DNA of 64,000 nucleotides. Origin: an uncultured Pseudoflavonifractor sp. (GTDB lineage Bacteria; Bacillota; Clostridia; Oscillospirales; Oscillospiraceae). The notes under the pieces are model-generated. The model did not search any database, was not told the origin of the DNA, and saw only the letters and a list, made by a program, of their open reading frames with translations. The translations under genes and the position numbers were made by a program. The stretch covers positions 1 to 64,000 of the forward strand of contig NZ_CALXGI010000006.1 in NCBI RefSeq assembly GCF_944387805.1. Direction: 5' to 3'. This document shows, piece by piece, positions 16,944 through 33,727 of this stretch (position 1 is the stretch's first letter; the number at the start of each line of letters is the position of its first letter).

Positions 16944-17696
16944 TCACTTATCAGGCAAATTTTTTTGTGGATTTTCTGACACAGCGCCCGGAACGGACCG
17001 CAGTTTGGCCAGTTCCGCCTCTGTCAAAGGCCGCCAGTCCCCCTTCTCCAGCTCCTTGTCCAGTGCCAGCGGTCCCATGGTAAGCCGCTTCAGATAGCGT
17101 ACCGGCTTGCCTCGGGCCGCCAGCATCCGCTTAATCTGGTGGTACTTTCCCTCCCGCAGCGTCACCAGCGCCTCGTCAGGTTCTTCCAGCAGCTCCAGCC
17201 CCGCGGGCAGACAGGCCAGCCCGCCCCCCAACGTCATCCCGCCGGAAAATGCTTCCACGTCTGATTGGTCCAGCTTCCCCTCCACGCGGACGAAATAGGT
17301 CTTATCCACATGCTTGCGGGGAGAGAGCAGGTCGTGGGCCAGAGCCCCGTCGTTTGTGAGCAGCAGCAGCCCCTCCGTATCCCGATCCAGACGGCCGGCG
17401 GGAAAGAGGCCAATCCTCCTCAGGTGCTCCGGCAGCAGCTCCAGAACGGTAGGCTGCCTGGGGTCCTCTGTGGCAGAAACCAATCCTGCCGGCTTGTGCA
17501 GCATCAGGTAGGTATACCGCGCACAGAGCACGCTCTGTCCGTCCACCTGCAGGTCCAGGCCCTCTCTCTGGTATTTCTCCTCCGGACTGCGGACCACGCC
17601 GCCGTTGGCCGTTACCCGGCCGGCCCGCACCAGCTCTTTCACCTCCCGGCGTGACCACCGTCCCGTCGAGGCCAGAATTTTATCCAGTCGCTCCAT
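16944..17696 (-). CDS. rRNA pseudouridine synthase, RsuA/RluB family
   Basis: Converts a uridine of rRNA to pseudouridine. The 250 residues have an N-terminal S4 RNA-binding domain (RLDKILASTGRWSRREVKEL) and a catalytic domain with the active-site aspartate D104 in GRLDRDTEGLLLLTND and the later motif GKYHQIKRMLAARG. AGGAG stands eight bases from the ATG. Family features fit RsuA (16S position 516) or RluB-type enzymes; the exact target is not readable. It is transcribed away from the DUF4830 gene and ends 185 bases before the regulator. Confidence 0.93.
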   Translation of the reverse strand: MERLDKILASTGRWSRREVKELVRAGRVTANGGVVRSPEEKYQREGLDLQVDGQSVLCARYTYLMLHKPAGLVSATEDPRQPTVLELLPEHLRRIGLFPAGRLDRDTEGLLLLTNDGALAHDLLSPRKHVDKTYFVRVEGKLDQSDVEAFSGGMTLGGGLACLPAGLELLEEPDEALVTLREGKYHQIKRMLAARGKPVRYLKRLTMGPLALDKELEKGDWRPLTEAELAKLRSVPGAVSENPQKNLPDK

Positions 17697-17799
17697 ATTG
17701 TTCTCTCCTGTCCCTCTGTTTTGCCGCCGTTTCCTGGCATAACCTCTGCCCCGCTCACATATGGATTACCACGACATAAAACGGAGGGAGCGTTGTGCT

Positions 17800-18279
17800 G
17801 TGTTTATCTTTACCGCCAAAATAGACCGCAGAAAGCTCACCGCCGCGGCTGTGGCCGGGGTGATTTTCTGCGGCGCACTGGTGGCCCTGTTCTTCCTCCT
17901 GGGCGGGAGGGAAACAGCTGTCTCCGCCCCAGTGGGGTCCAGCAGCGTCAGAACCAACGAGGACCGGGTGGCTTACCTGGAGCAGTACGGCTGGACAGTG
18001 GAGCCGGAACCCATCGCAGTGGAGGAGCTCCTGATCCCGGAAACCTTTGACGAGACCTACGACCAATATCTGGAGCTCCAGTCCAGCCAGGGCTTTGACC
18101 TGACCAAATACTGCGGCAAGCGGGTGAAGCGTTATGCCTACGCCATCACCAATTACCCCACCGGCGAGAGCGGCGTCCAGGCCGGCCTCTTGGTCTATAA
18201 AAATACGGTCATCGGCGGAGAGGTGCTGTCCAGCCAGCTGGACGGCTTTATCCACGGTCTGTCTCTTCCACAGTCCTGA
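17800..18279 (+). CDS. DUF4830-family membrane-anchored protein
   Basis: Single-pass protein of 159 residues, function unknown. After a short basic cytoplasmic tail there is one transmembrane segment (about 14-36, AAAVAGVIFCGALVALFFLL). The outside domain (YGWTVEPEPIAVEELLIP, then LTKYCGKRVKRYAYAI and GLLVYKNTVIGGEVLS) matches my recollection of DUF4830, found in Oscillospiraceae and relatives. The GTG at 17800 is preferred because AGGGAG lies nine bases upstream; an ATG at 17761 has no ribosome site. It is an isolated plus-strand gene with its own terminator. Confidence 0.8.
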   Translation: MFIFTAKIDRRKLTAAAVAGVIFCGALVALFFLLGGRETAVSAPVGSSSVRTNEDRVAYLEQYGWTVEPEPIAVEELLIPETFDETYDQYLELQSSQGFDLTKYCGKRVKRYAYAITNYPTGESGVQAGLLVYKNTVIGGEVLSSQLDGFIHGLSLPQS

Positions 18280-18308
18280 GAAGCGCTGTCTGCGGCGCCG
18301 CGCACGTC

Positions 18309-18327
18309 GAGGCGCCCGGCGCGCCTC
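18309..18327 (+). terminator. Terminator of the DUF4830 gene
   Basis: GAGGCGC, a five-base loop and GCGCCTC, followed by TCTTTATC on the plus strand. It also lies against the end of the convergent membrane-protein gene at 18331. Confidence 0.6.
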
Positions 18328-18330
18328 TCT

Positions 18331-18924
18331 TTATCGCTGTTCCTTCAGCACGCCCCTGCTTCGGTAGAGAAATACCATGAAAATCAGGCGATTCAGCAGC
18401 TGCAGCACCAGATAGGCCAGCACCAAGGCCGGCATCATCTTCGTGTTGCGGATATAGAAGATGACGCCGGCACAGAGAATGCCACCGCATCCGCACAGTG
18501 TGCACAGCCGCCAGGTCCATTTTCCCCGGCCTGCGTCTCTCTCTCCGTCCCGCTCTGCCATCAGACGGCTGGACAGGCGGCAGACTACCGCAATACCCGC
18601 TATCTCCATCAGCTGCCTGACTACTGCCAGAAGCAAAATCAGCAGTGCATTGTCCATAATCAATGCGGCCAGCAGTCCCACCACAGCGCTTCCCCGCGCG
18701 CACCATATGGCCCGCCAGTAGCCGCTCTCCACGATAGAGGAGGCCGACAGCCCCACAAATACCATAAAAAAGACCGCCAGGCACATAATGGCAGAGAGCA
18801 CCCGAAGCGGCATCAGTCCCAGGACCAGCCCCGTGGTGTTCAGCAGCACATAGGCTGCGGACAGACACACGCCGAAAAACACCTTCATCAGGCCCTGTCC
18901 TACCGCAGAAAATTGCTTTTCCAT
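18331..18924 (-). CDS. Hypothetical polytopic membrane protein
   Basis: A 197-residue integral membrane protein of five or six predicted helices (for example FFGVCLSAAYVLLNTTGLVL, VLSAIMCLAVFFMVFVGLSA, LLILLLAVVRQLMEIAGIAV) with a charged cytoplasmic loop (ERDGERDAGRGKW). I recognise no family. The ATG at 18924 has GGAGG nine bases upstream; a TTG two codons earlier is too close. It may be co-transcribed with the MscS gene, whose stop lies 23 bases upstream. Confidence 0.72.
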   Translation of the reverse strand: MEKQFSAVGQGLMKVFFGVCLSAAYVLLNTTGLVLGLMPLRVLSAIMCLAVFFMVFVGLSASSIVESGYWRAIWCARGSAVVGLLAALIMDNALLILLLAVVRQLMEIAGIAVVCRLSSRLMAERDGERDAGRGKWTWRLCTLCGCGGILCAGVIFYIRNTKMMPALVLAYLVLQLLNRLIFMVFLYRSRGVLKEQR

Positions 18925-18947
18925 CGGCAACCGCCTCCTGTGCGCGC

Positions 18948-19802
18948 TTAATCCTGCATCATATGGACATTCAAATGGTTGTAGGTCATCTCAATCCCGT
19001 TCTGATCAAAGGCCGCCTTGACCTGTTCCAGCAGGTCGGAATAGAGCGCCCAGTAGTCATTGGTGGCGCACCAGACCCGCACAGCGTATTCAATGGAACT
19101 GTCATTATAGGCCGAGACCCGGGCAAAAGGAGCAGGCTCCCGGAGCGCCTTGGGATGGCTGCGAATGACCGCCTGAATCGTCTCCTTCACCAGCTCCACC
19201 GGCGCGTCATAGGAGGTATTGAACTTTAAATCTACCCGCCGCCGCTCCTCGGCGGTATAGTTGGTAATCTTGGCCGAGGAGATCTGACCATTGGGAATCA
19301 TAATAAGCTTGTTATCGTAAGTTTTGACTTTTGTGTACACCAGGCCAATTTCACTTACGGTACCGCTCACACTTTCCGTCTCAATATAATCCCCGGCCTT
19401 AAAGGGCTTGGATACCAGCACCTGAATCCCTCCCGCCAGATTGGAGAGCGTGCCCTGAATTGCCAGAGAAATAGCCAGGCCGATAACAGAGAGCAGCGCA
19501 ATCAGGGACGTGACTTCTATGCCAATGTATCCAAGAACGATGATAATGGTCAAAAACCAGAGCAGAATTCTGACCACAGATTTGATGAAAGTATGGAGTC
19601 CCTTCTCAATGTTCAGCCGGTCCAGCGCCCGATTGAGTATGGACATCAGCAGCTTCATCACAATCAGGCAGGCCGCCAGCAGCAGCGCCACATACAGCAC
19701 CCTCAGCCAGAGGTTGGGCGCCTGAAAAAACTTTGTAAATGCATCTACGACCTGTTCTGAATCAGCACTTACCGCGCTGTTCACATCAATACTACCATCC
19801 AC
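18948..19802 (-). CDS. Small-conductance mechanosensitive channel, MscS family
   Basis: Opens under membrane tension to release solutes on osmotic downshock. The 284 residues give three transmembrane helices; the pore helix is recognisable in LAISLAIQGTLSNLAGGIQV with small residues on one face, followed by the beta domain (FKAGDYIETESVSGTVSEIG, PNGQISSAKITNYT) and a short alpha/beta domain. Length is that of the minimal MscS type. The GTG at 19802 is preferred (AAGGGGG seven bases upstream) over an ATG nine codons earlier. A strong promoter lies just upstream. Confidence 0.93.
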   Translation of the reverse strand: MDGSIDVNSAVSADSEQVVDAFTKFFQAPNLWLRVLYVALLLAACLIVMKLLMSILNRALDRLNIEKGLHTFIKSVVRILLWFLTIIIVLGYIGIEVTSLIALLSVIGLAISLAIQGTLSNLAGGIQVLVSKPFKAGDYIETESVSGTVSEIGLVYTKVKTYDNKLIMIPNGQISSAKITNYTAEERRRVDLKFNTSYDAPVELVKETIQAVIRSHPKALREPAPFARVSAYNDSSIEYAVRVWCATNDYWALYSDLLEQVKAAFDQNGIEMTYNHLNVHMMQD

Positions 19803-19872
19803 AGGTCCGCCCCCCTTCCACAGTCGCATTCATACAGCACACCGCGCAAAAATCCGCAGGACGCTCATAATG

Positions 19873-19901
19873 ATTATACAATATTCAGCTGTCAATGTGA
19901 A
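19873..19901 (-). promoter_or_regulatory. Promoter of the MscS gene
   Basis: Minus strand -35 TTCACA (19896-19901), 17-base spacer, -10 TATAAT (19873-19878). A further TTGACA lies inside the spacer, only 11 bases from the -10 box and so out of register. Confidence 0.78.
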
Positions 19902-19960
19902 GCATATCCTGCATCTCCTGTCAGTTCCTTCGTTTTTCGAATTTTCCCTGCGCACAAAAA

Positions 19961-19995
19961 AGAGAGGTCCTATCCAAAACGGACAGGACCTCTCT
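19961..19995 (-). terminator. Intrinsic terminator of tuf
   Basis: 11-bp stem AGAGAGGTCCT/AGGACCTCTCT, with three more pairs after one mismatch, followed on the minus strand by six T residues. It stands 36 bases after the tuf stop and is a textbook rho-independent terminator. Confidence 0.93.
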
Positions 19996-20031
19996 GAGAT
20001 CACACGTCAGCTGCGCGCAGCGAGAAGCGAA

Positions 20032-21234
<1,203 letters not shown>

Positions 21235-21254
21235 GTTGGGTATCCTCCTTAATT

Positions 21255-21268
21255 ACATGTTAACATGT
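21255..21268. repeat. 14-bp palindrome in the tuf leader
   Basis: ACATGTTAACATGT is a perfect palindrome between the tuf promoter and its ribosome-binding site, about 20 bases before the start codon. It could be a protein-binding site or a weak RNA hairpin affecting translation. Confidence 0.5.
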
Positions 21269-21294
21269 TTGATGTTTTAAATGAATGCGTAGAT

Positions 21295-21323
21295 ATTGTA
21301 TAGCATTGACGGAGAAATTGCAA
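21295..21323 (-). promoter_or_regulatory. Promoter of tuf
   Basis: Minus strand -35 TTGCAA (21318-21323), 17-base spacer, -10 TACAAT (21295-21300), 60 bases upstream of the tuf start. Confidence 0.72.
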
Positions 21324-21358
21324 TACTTTCTTCCGCATCCGGAAAAACTCATCCCGCG

Positions 21359-21378
21359 GGCCCCTCCGAAGAGGGGCC
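21359..21378 (-). terminator. Hairpin after fusA
   Basis: GGCCCCTC/GAGGGGCC with a TTCG-type tetraloop (CGAA on the plus strand), 18 bases after the fusA stop. The T-run follows only after about 13 bases, so some read-through into tuf is possible. Confidence 0.6.
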
Positions 21379-21396
21379 TTTGGGCTGTTTTGCAGC

Positions 21397-23505
21397 TTAG
21401 TCGGCGTTGTTCCGGCCGCGCTCAGCGATGATCTTCTCAGCGATGTTCTTGGGAATCTCCACATAGCTGTGGGGCTCCATGGAATACTGGCCGCGGCCCT
21501 GAGTGCGGGAACGCAGGTCAGTGGCATAGCCGAACATCTCGCTCAGAGGCACCAGAGCGTCGATGGCCTGAGCACCGGGACGGGCTTCCATGCCCTGGAT
21601 CTGGCCGCGGCGGGCGTTCAGGTCGCCGATAACGTCGCCCATATAGTCCTCGGGGACAATGACGTCCACCTTCATGATGGGCTCGAGGAGCACGGGATCA
21701 GCCTTGCGGCAGGCCTCTTTGAAGGCCATGGAGCCGGCAATCTTAAAGGCCATCTCAGAGGAGTCGACCTCGTGATAAGAGCCGTCGTACAGGGTGACTT
21801 TCACGTCCTCAACAGGGTAGCCGGCCAGAACACCGGCCTGCATGGCGCCCTGAATGCCGGCGTCAACCGCAGGAATATACTCCTTGGGGATGGCGCCGCC
21901 CACAATGGCGTTGACGAACTCGTATCCCTTGCCGGATTCATTGGGCTCCACATGAATCTTTACGTGACCATACTGGCCCTTACCGCCGGACTGACGGGCA
22001 TACTTGGTGTCCTGATCCACAGCCTTGCGGATGGTCTCCTTGTAAGCGACCTGGGGTGCGCCAACGTTGGCCTCCACTTTGTACTCGCGGAGCAGGCGGT
22101 CCACGATGATCTCCAGGTGGAGCTCGCCCATGCCGGCGATGATGGTCTGGCCCGTCTCCTCGTCGGTATAGGTCTTGAAGGTGGGGTCCTCCTCAGCCAG
22201 CTTGGCGAGGGCGATGCCCATCTTCTCCTGACCGGCCTTGGTCTTGGGCTCGATAGCCACGCGGATAACGGGGTCGGGGAACTCCATGGACTCCAGAATG
22301 ATGGGGGCCTTCTCGTCGCAGAGAGTATCGCCAGTGGTGGTGTTCTTCAGACCGATGACGGCGGCAATGTCGCCGGAGTACACAGTCTCGATATCCTCAC
22401 GGTGGTTGGCGTGCATCTGCAGGATACGGCCGATGCGCTCCTTCTGCTTCTTGGTGGAGTTGAGCACCGCGGTACCGGTGTTCAGGGTGCCGGAGTAGAC
22501 ACGGATAAAGGACAGACGGCCGACAAAGGGATCGGTGGCAATCTTGAAGGCCAGAGCGGCGAAGGGGCCGTCGTCGGTGGAGTGACGCTCCTCCTCCTCG
22601 TCGGTGTCGGGATTGATGCCCTTGATGGCGGGGATGTCCACGGGAGAGGGCATGTAATCCACGATAGCGTCCAGCAGCTTCTGCACGCCCTTGTTGCGGT
22701 AGGAAGTGCCGCAGGTGACGGGCACAACCTTGTTGTCGATGGTACCCTGGCGGAGAACCTTGCGGATCAGGTCCTGAGGAATGGGCTGATCCTCCAGGGC
22801 CAGCTCCATGATCTCGTCGCTCAGGTCGGCGCAGGCGTCAATCAGCTTGGTGCGATACTCCTGGGCCAGCTCCATCATGTCCTCGGGAATGGGCTCCACG
22901 CGCATGTCCTTGCCCATCTCATCATAGTAGATGTCAGCGTCCATCTCCACCAGGTCGATGATGCCCTTGAAGGTATCCTCGCTGCCGATGGGGAGCTGAA
23001 TGGGCACGGCGTTGCACTTGAGGCGGTCATGGATCATGTTCAGCACGTTATAGAAATCGGCGCCCATGATGTCCATCTTGTTGACATAGATCATACGGGG
23101 GACCTTGTAGTGGTCCGCCTGGCGCCAAACGGTCTCAGACTGGGGCTCAACGCCGCCCTTGGCGCACATGACGGTCACAGAGCCGTCCAGCACGCGCAGG
23201 GAGCGCTCCACCTCGACGGTGAAGTCCACGTGGCCCGGCGTATCAATGATGTTGATACGGGTCTGGGGGAACTGATTCTTGGTCCCCTTCCAGTAGCAGG
23301 TGGTGGCGGCGGAGGTGATGGTGATGCCGCGCTCCTGCTCCTGGGCCATCCAGTCCATGGTGGCGGTACCGTCGTGGGTCTCGCCAATCTTGTAGTTGAC
23401 GCCGGTATAGTAGAGGATACGCTCGGTAGTGGTGGTCTTGCCCGCGTCGATGTGGGCCATGATACCAATGTTCCGGGTATTCTCCAGGCTAACTTTTCTA
23501 GGCAT
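21397..23505 (-). CDS. fusA: Elongation factor G
   Basis: Ribosomal translocase. The 702 residues have the GTPase domain with [15 protein letters not shown] (about 17-31), DTPGHVDFT and NKMD, a G' insert, and C-terminal domains with [14 protein letters not shown] and [17 protein letters not shown]. The start has AAAGGAG eight bases upstream. It lies 12 bases after rpsG in the standard str-operon order rpsL-rpsG-fusA-tuf. Confidence 0.99.
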   Translation of the reverse strand: MPRKVSLENTRNIGIMAHIDAGKTTTTERILYYTGVNYKIGETHDGTATMDWMAQEQERGITITSAATTCYWKGTKNQFPQTRINIIDTPGHVDFTVEVERSLRVLDGSVTVMCAKGGVEPQSETVWRQADHYKVPRMIYVNKMDIMGADFYNVLNMIHDRLKCNAVPIQLPIGSEDTFKGIIDLVEMDADIYYDEMGKDMRVEPIPEDMMELAQEYRTKLIDACADLSDEIMELALEDQPIPQDLIRKVLRQGTIDNKVVPVTCGTSYRNKGVQKLLDAIVDYMPSPVDIPAIKGINPDTDEEEERHSTDDGPFAALAFKIATDPFVGRLSFIRVYSGTLNTGTAVLNSTKKQKERIGRILQMHANHREDIETVYSGDIAAVIGLKNTTTGDTLCDEKAPIILESMEFPDPVIRVAIEPKTKAGQEKMGIALAKLAEEDPTFKTYTDEETGQTIIAGMGELHLEIIVDRLLREYKVEANVGAPQVAYKETIRKAVDQDTKYARQSGGKGQYGHVKIHVEPNESGKGYEFVNAIVGGAIPKEYIPAVDAGIQGAMQAGVLAGYPVEDVKVTLYDGSYHEVDSSEMAFKIAGSMAFKEACRKADPVLLEPIMKVDVIVPEDYMGDVIGDLNARRGQIQGMEARPGAQAIDALVPLSEMFGYATDLRSRTQGRGQYSMEPHSYVEIPKNIAEKIIAERGRNNAD

Positions 23506-23517
23506 ACTTTAACTCCT

Positions 23518-23988
23518 TTACCAGCGGTAGTGAGCGAACGCCTTGTTGGACTCGGCCATCTTGTGAGTATCCTCGCGCTTCTTGACGGCGGAACCCAGGT
23601 TGTTGGCGGCGTCCATGATCTCGCCGGCCAGACGCTCCTTCATGGTCTTCTCGCTGCGGGCGCGGGAGTAAGTGGTGAGCCAACGCAGACCCAGGGTCTG
23701 ACGGCGCTCGGGACGGACCTCGATGGGCACCTGGTAGGTGGCGCCGCCCACACGGCGGGCCTTAACCTCCAGGGAAGGCATGATGTTCTCGATAGCGGCG
23801 GTGAACACATCCAGGGGCTCCTTACCGGTCTTCTCCTTGATGATGTCAAACGCCCCGTAGACCACCTTCTGGGCCACGCCCTTCTTGCCGTCCAGCATGA
23901 TGCTGTTGACCAGCTTGGTAACCAGTACGGAGTTATACAGCGGGTCGGGCAGAACCTCCCGCTTGGGTACGTTTCCTCTTCTGGGCAC
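23518..23988 (-). CDS. rpsG: Ribosomal protein uS7
   Basis: Primary 16S rRNA-binding protein of the small-subunit head. The 156 residues open with the family signature [19 protein letters not shown] and end in [13 protein letters not shown] start at 23988 with GGAGG eight bases before it; a start six codons earlier would spoil the conserved N-terminus. An unusually long 201-base gap separates it from rpsL upstream. Confidence 0.98.
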   Translation of the reverse strand: MPRRGNVPKREVLPDPLYNSVLVTKLVNSIMLDGKKGVAQKVVYGAFDIIKEKTGKEPLDVFTAAIENIMPSLEVKARRVGGATYQVPIEVRPERRQTLGLRWLTTYSRARSEKTMKERLAGEIMDAANNLGSAVKKREDTHKMAESNKAFAHYRW

Positions 23989-24189
23989 TTTGCTTCCCTC
24001 CTTCATAGTATGATTTCATAGGTACTCGAAGGCGATTCATACGCCCCCGTGTAAGACAAGTGCCTGCTTGTCCAGTGCCCTGCCGGAAACGCCCCTATAT
24101 ATAAGGAAGCGCTTCTGCAAGGACAACTGCCTTGCGCTCATGCGCATTGTGTCATTTCAATGTTGCTGGGGTAAGTTGCAGCGGGGAAA
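23989..24189 (-). other. 201-base spacer inside the str cluster
   Basis: The rpsL-rpsG gap is usually short. Here it contains small inverted repeats (GACAAG/CTTGTC at about 24056-24073; TGCGC/GCGCA near 24135-24148) and an AT-rich run CCTATATATAAGG, but no convincing promoter, terminator or reading frame. It may hold an S7 autoregulatory structure, which cannot be shown by eye. Confidence 0.4.
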
Positions 24190-24624
24190 TTACTTCTTCG
24201 CGCCGCCCTTGCCGGCCTTGGGCCGCTTGGCGCCGTACTTGGAACGGCCCTGCATACGGCCATTGACGCCCTGAGTGTCCAGAGTGCCGCGGATGATGTG
24301 GTAACGCACACCGGGCAGGTCCTTGACACGGCCGCCGCGGATCATGACCACAGAGTGCTCCTGCAGGTTGTGGCCCACACCGGGAATATAGGCGGTGACC
24401 TCGTAGCCATTGGTCAGCTTAACACGGGCAATCTTACGAAGAGCCGAGTTAGGCTTCTTGGGGGTGGAGGTACGCACAGCGGTGCACACGCCGCGCTTCT
24501 GGGGGGAAGGCAGGTCGGTCTCGCGGTTGGTCAGGGTGTTCAGGCCATGCTGCATAGCGGGAGAAGTGGACTTATAGGTCACCTTCTCGCGGCCCTTACG
24601 GACGAGCTGGTTAAACGTAGGCAT
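24190..24624 (-). CDS. rpsL: Ribosomal protein uS12
   Basis: Decoding-centre protein of the small subunit. The 144 residues include [17 protein letters not shown] and [17 protein letters not shown]. The lysines whose mutation gives streptomycin resistance (in PKKPNS and GRVKDLP) are present in wild-type form. AAGGAGG precedes the ATG. The C-terminus carries a Lys/Gly/Ala extension ([11 protein letters not shown]). Confidence 0.98.
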   Translation of the reverse strand: MPTFNQLVRKGREKVTYKSTSPAMQHGLNTLTNRETDLPSPQKRGVCTAVRTSTPKKPNSALRKIARVKLTNGYEVTAYIPGVGHNLQEHSVVMIRGGRVKDLPGVRYHIIRGTLDTQGVNGRMQGRSKYGAKRPKAGKGGAKK

Positions 24625-24695
24625 GGTTTTCCTCCTTTCTTAGACGATGATAGAATATATTTTAACAGAATAACCGTAAGATTATTCCGCTAAAA

Positions 24696-24938
24696 TCAAC
24701 GGATCAGAGCCGCCACAGCGCTCCCTACGGCAATGCCGCAGGCGGCGCCCAGCTCCTTCATGGCGGGGACATGCTCCACAGCAATCCCCTTCTCCCGGCA
24801 GAGCGTCTCCACCGGCTCGGTTACACGGGGATCGGCATCCTCTGCCAGAAAGACGCGCACCGCTCTCCCGTCCCCAATCGCCCGTTTTGTCTGCTTGACA
24901 CCGGCCACCTTGGGGCCATTTTTCAGCTCCGAGAGCAT
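24696..24938 (-). CDS. L7Ae/L30e-family ribosomal-like protein (YbxF/RplGB type)
   Basis: Small RNA-binding protein of 80 residues between rpoC and rpsL, the place held by ybxF (rplGB) in Bacillus. The fold signature is visible in KQTKRAIGDGRAVRVFLAED, then CREKGIAVEHVPAMKELGAA and CGIAVGSAVAAL. Homologues bind kink-turn RNA, and the cellular role of the bacterial copy is unclear. GGAGG lies seven bases from the ATG. It is the first gene after the 25,022-25,050 promoter, so it leads the rpsL-rpsG-fusA transcript. Confidence 0.9.
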   Translation of the reverse strand: MLSELKNGPKVAGVKQTKRAIGDGRAVRVFLAEDADPRVTEPVETLCREKGIAVEHVPAMKELGAACGIAVGSAVAALIR

Positions 24939-24993
24939 CTGTGCGCCTCCTTCTTCCCGTTTTCTTACGCAAAAAACAGTGCATTGATACGCC

Positions 24994-25015
24994 TTGCGCA
25001 GACATACCTGCGCAA
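24994..25015 (-). promoter_or_regulatory. Hairpin at the 5' end of the L7Ae-rpsL transcript
   Basis: TTGCGCAG, six-base loop, CTGCGCAA: a perfect 8-bp stem whose first base coincides within a few bases with the predicted transcription start. A stem at the extreme 5' end can stabilise mRNA; it might also bind a ribosomal protein. Confidence 0.55.
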
Positions 25016-25021
25016 TTTGAG

Positions 25022-25050
25022 ATTATAGCATAGGCGGATTGGATAGTCAA
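25022..25050 (-). promoter_or_regulatory. Promoter of the L7Ae-rpsL-rpsG-fusA cluster
   Basis: Minus strand -35 TTGACT (25045-25050), 17-base spacer, -10 TATAAT (25022-25027). The gene-free stretch 24,939-25,248 holds this promoter, the hairpin just after it and the rpoC terminator; between 25,051 and 25,190 I see nothing else. Confidence 0.9.
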
Positions 25051-25190
25051 GCACAAAAATACCGGAAAACGCGGTGTTTTTGCAGTTTTCTTCCCTTTCG
25101 GGCACTGATAACAATTTTACCCCCACACCCCGGCTTCCTTTCTATGGAAAACGTACAGATTACTCCCCTACCCTGACTGCTCCGGACAGA

Positions 25191-25229
25191 AAAATGTGCT
25201 CCGCCGCCCTCTGAGAGGCGGCGGAGCAC
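25191..25229 (-). terminator. Intrinsic terminator of rpoBC
   Basis: 13-bp stem GTGCTCCGCCGCC/GGCGGCGGAGCAC, followed on the minus strand by ATTTTTCTG, 19 bases after the rpoC stop. It ends the rpoBC transcript before the ribosomal cluster restarts. Confidence 0.9.
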
Positions 25230-25248
25230 TGTGTTTTGCAGGATTTGC

Positions 25249-28998
<3,750 letters not shown>

Positions 28999-29019
28999 AA
29001 CTCTGTCGTCCTCCCTTTC

Positions 29020-32739
<3,720 letters not shown>

Positions 32740-32981
32740 CGTAGAAATAACACCTCGTTTTCTGATACTGCCGCGATTTTTTGCCTGTTCCATCAGGCCG
32801 AAAACCGCTTTCTCTGTCCTCTTCTTCGTCAAATCCTACAAAGGGGTACGCCGCGGACGTTCCGATACGCCCGCATGCGTTGAAACGATATTTGGGTTTC
32901 CTATTGCGCTTTTCTCATGTCCGTGTTAAACTGTACCCAAGCTGGGAGAGAATTGGGATGTATCTTTTCCGGCTATGAGAG
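32740..32981 (-). promoter_or_regulatory. Long 5' leader of rpoB
   Basis: About 240 bases lie between the predicted transcription start and the rpoB ATG. The last part is in frame with rpoB and reads as a basic peptide ([16 protein letters not shown]...). An inverted repeat CCCAGCTTGGG lies near 32936-32946. The genes normally upstream (rplK-rplA-rplJ-rplL) are absent, so rpoB cannot share the usual L10-L12 leader control. Confidence 0.5.
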
Positions 32982-32987
32982 CATTTA

Positions 32988-33016
32988 AGTATATCATGTG
33001 TAGTTGTATAAGTCAA
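32988..33016 (-). promoter_or_regulatory. Promoter of rpoBC
   Basis: Minus strand -35 TTGACT (33011-33016), 17-base spacer, -10 TATACT (32988-32993). It drives rpoB leftward, divergent from the sigma-factor gene at 33203. Confidence 0.88.
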
Positions 33017-33078
33017 TCCCCTTTGCAGGTGAAATTTGGAGAAATCCAGATTTTTATTTTGCCTTCCTGCCGGTTCTA

Positions 33079-33117
33079 AACGGTTCGTCCTCATTCGGGC
33101 GAACCGTTTTCTTTTTT
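33079..33117 (+). terminator. Terminator-like hairpin upstream of the sigma-factor gene
   Basis: AACGGTTCG/CGAACCGTT, extended by TCC/GGG, followed on the plus strand by TTTTCTTTTTT: a good intrinsic terminator by form. No gene precedes it on that strand, as rpoB reads away. It therefore either ends stray transcripts heading rightward or acts as an attenuator in a leader for the sigma gene. Confidence 0.7.
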
Positions 33118-33160
33118 CGCCCATCTGTCACAAAATCGTCTCTGCAGCCGTTATCATGGG

Positions 33161-33175
33161 TGAAACCAGGTTTCA
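33161..33175. promoter_or_regulatory. Palindrome TGAAACCAGGTTTCA before the sigma-factor gene
   Basis: Perfect inverted repeat of seven bases around a central A, 27 bases before the sigma-gene ATG. TGAAAC is also the -35 core of several Firmicutes ECF sigma promoters, which would allow self-activation, but no matching CGT-type -10 box is seen at the right distance. Confidence 0.5.
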
Positions 33176-33202
33176 GCATTACATAAGGAAAGAAGGGACA
33201 CC

Positions 33203-33727
33203 ATGGACGAACAGCAGCTCCAGGACGCCTTTTCCGCCGGGGACGAGGCCGCCCTCTCCACCGCCATCGACCGCTATGGACAGTCCCTGCTGCGCTACTG
33301 CCACCACATTCTCTGTGACTATCACGAGGCTCAGGACGCGGTACAGGATACCTTTTTCAAAGCTTGGCGCTACCGGGAGCGGCTCAAGGCCGCCCCGCTC
33401 CAGCCATGGCTGTACCGGCTGGCCTATACCGCCTGTATCGACCAGATACGGCGGCGGAAGCGGCAGCTCTTCGCGCCCCCTCCTCCGCCTTCATCAGACC
33501 CGGACTATATCGGCGAGGACCTGCGCCGTGCCCTGCTCACCCTCAGGCCGGAGGAACGTGCCATGGTCTTTGGCCGGGTCATGGAGGAACAGCCCTTTGA
33601 GGTCCTGGCCCAGCGGCACGGCATATCCGCCGCCACCGCCCGGCAGCGCTACCAGCGAGCCAAAAAGAAGCTGGCCAGGACTCTTGCTCCATCTCACCCA
33701 TCCTGTGTAAAGGAGGATTGTTTATGA
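33203..33727 (+). CDS. ECF-like RNA polymerase sigma factor
   Basis: A 174-residue sigma-70-family protein with only regions 2 and 4, as in ECF sigma factors. Region 2 runs from SLLRYCHHILCDYHEAQDAV through DTFFKAWRYRERL to WLYRLAYTACIDQIRRRKRQ (about 28-92). Region 4 is LRPEERAMVFGRVMEEQPFE with the helix-turn-helix ISAATARQRYQRAKKKLA (about 116-160). A proline run (APPPPPPSS) forms the linker. AAGAAGGGA stands before the ATG. Its stop overlaps the next gene's start (ATGA), so the membrane partner is translationally coupled and is presumably its anti-sigma factor. Confidence 0.9.
   Translation: MDEQQLQDAFSAGDEAALSTAIDRYGQSLLRYCHHILCDYHEAQDAVQDTFFKAWRYRERLKAAPLQPWLYRLAYTACIDQIRRRKRQLFAPPPPPSSDPDYIGEDLRRALLTLRPEERAMVFGRVMEEQPFEVLAQRHGISAATARQRYQRAKKKLARTLAPSHPSCVKEDCL

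Noticed and set aside
21469..24021. Plus-strand open frame opposite fusA and rpsG
   Set aside because: Mirror of strongly biased ribosomal-gene codons; no ribosome site or domain.
24190..24624. Possible streptomycin-resistance form of rpsL
   Set aside because: The key lysines in PKKPNS and GRVKDLP are unchanged, so no resistance change is visible.
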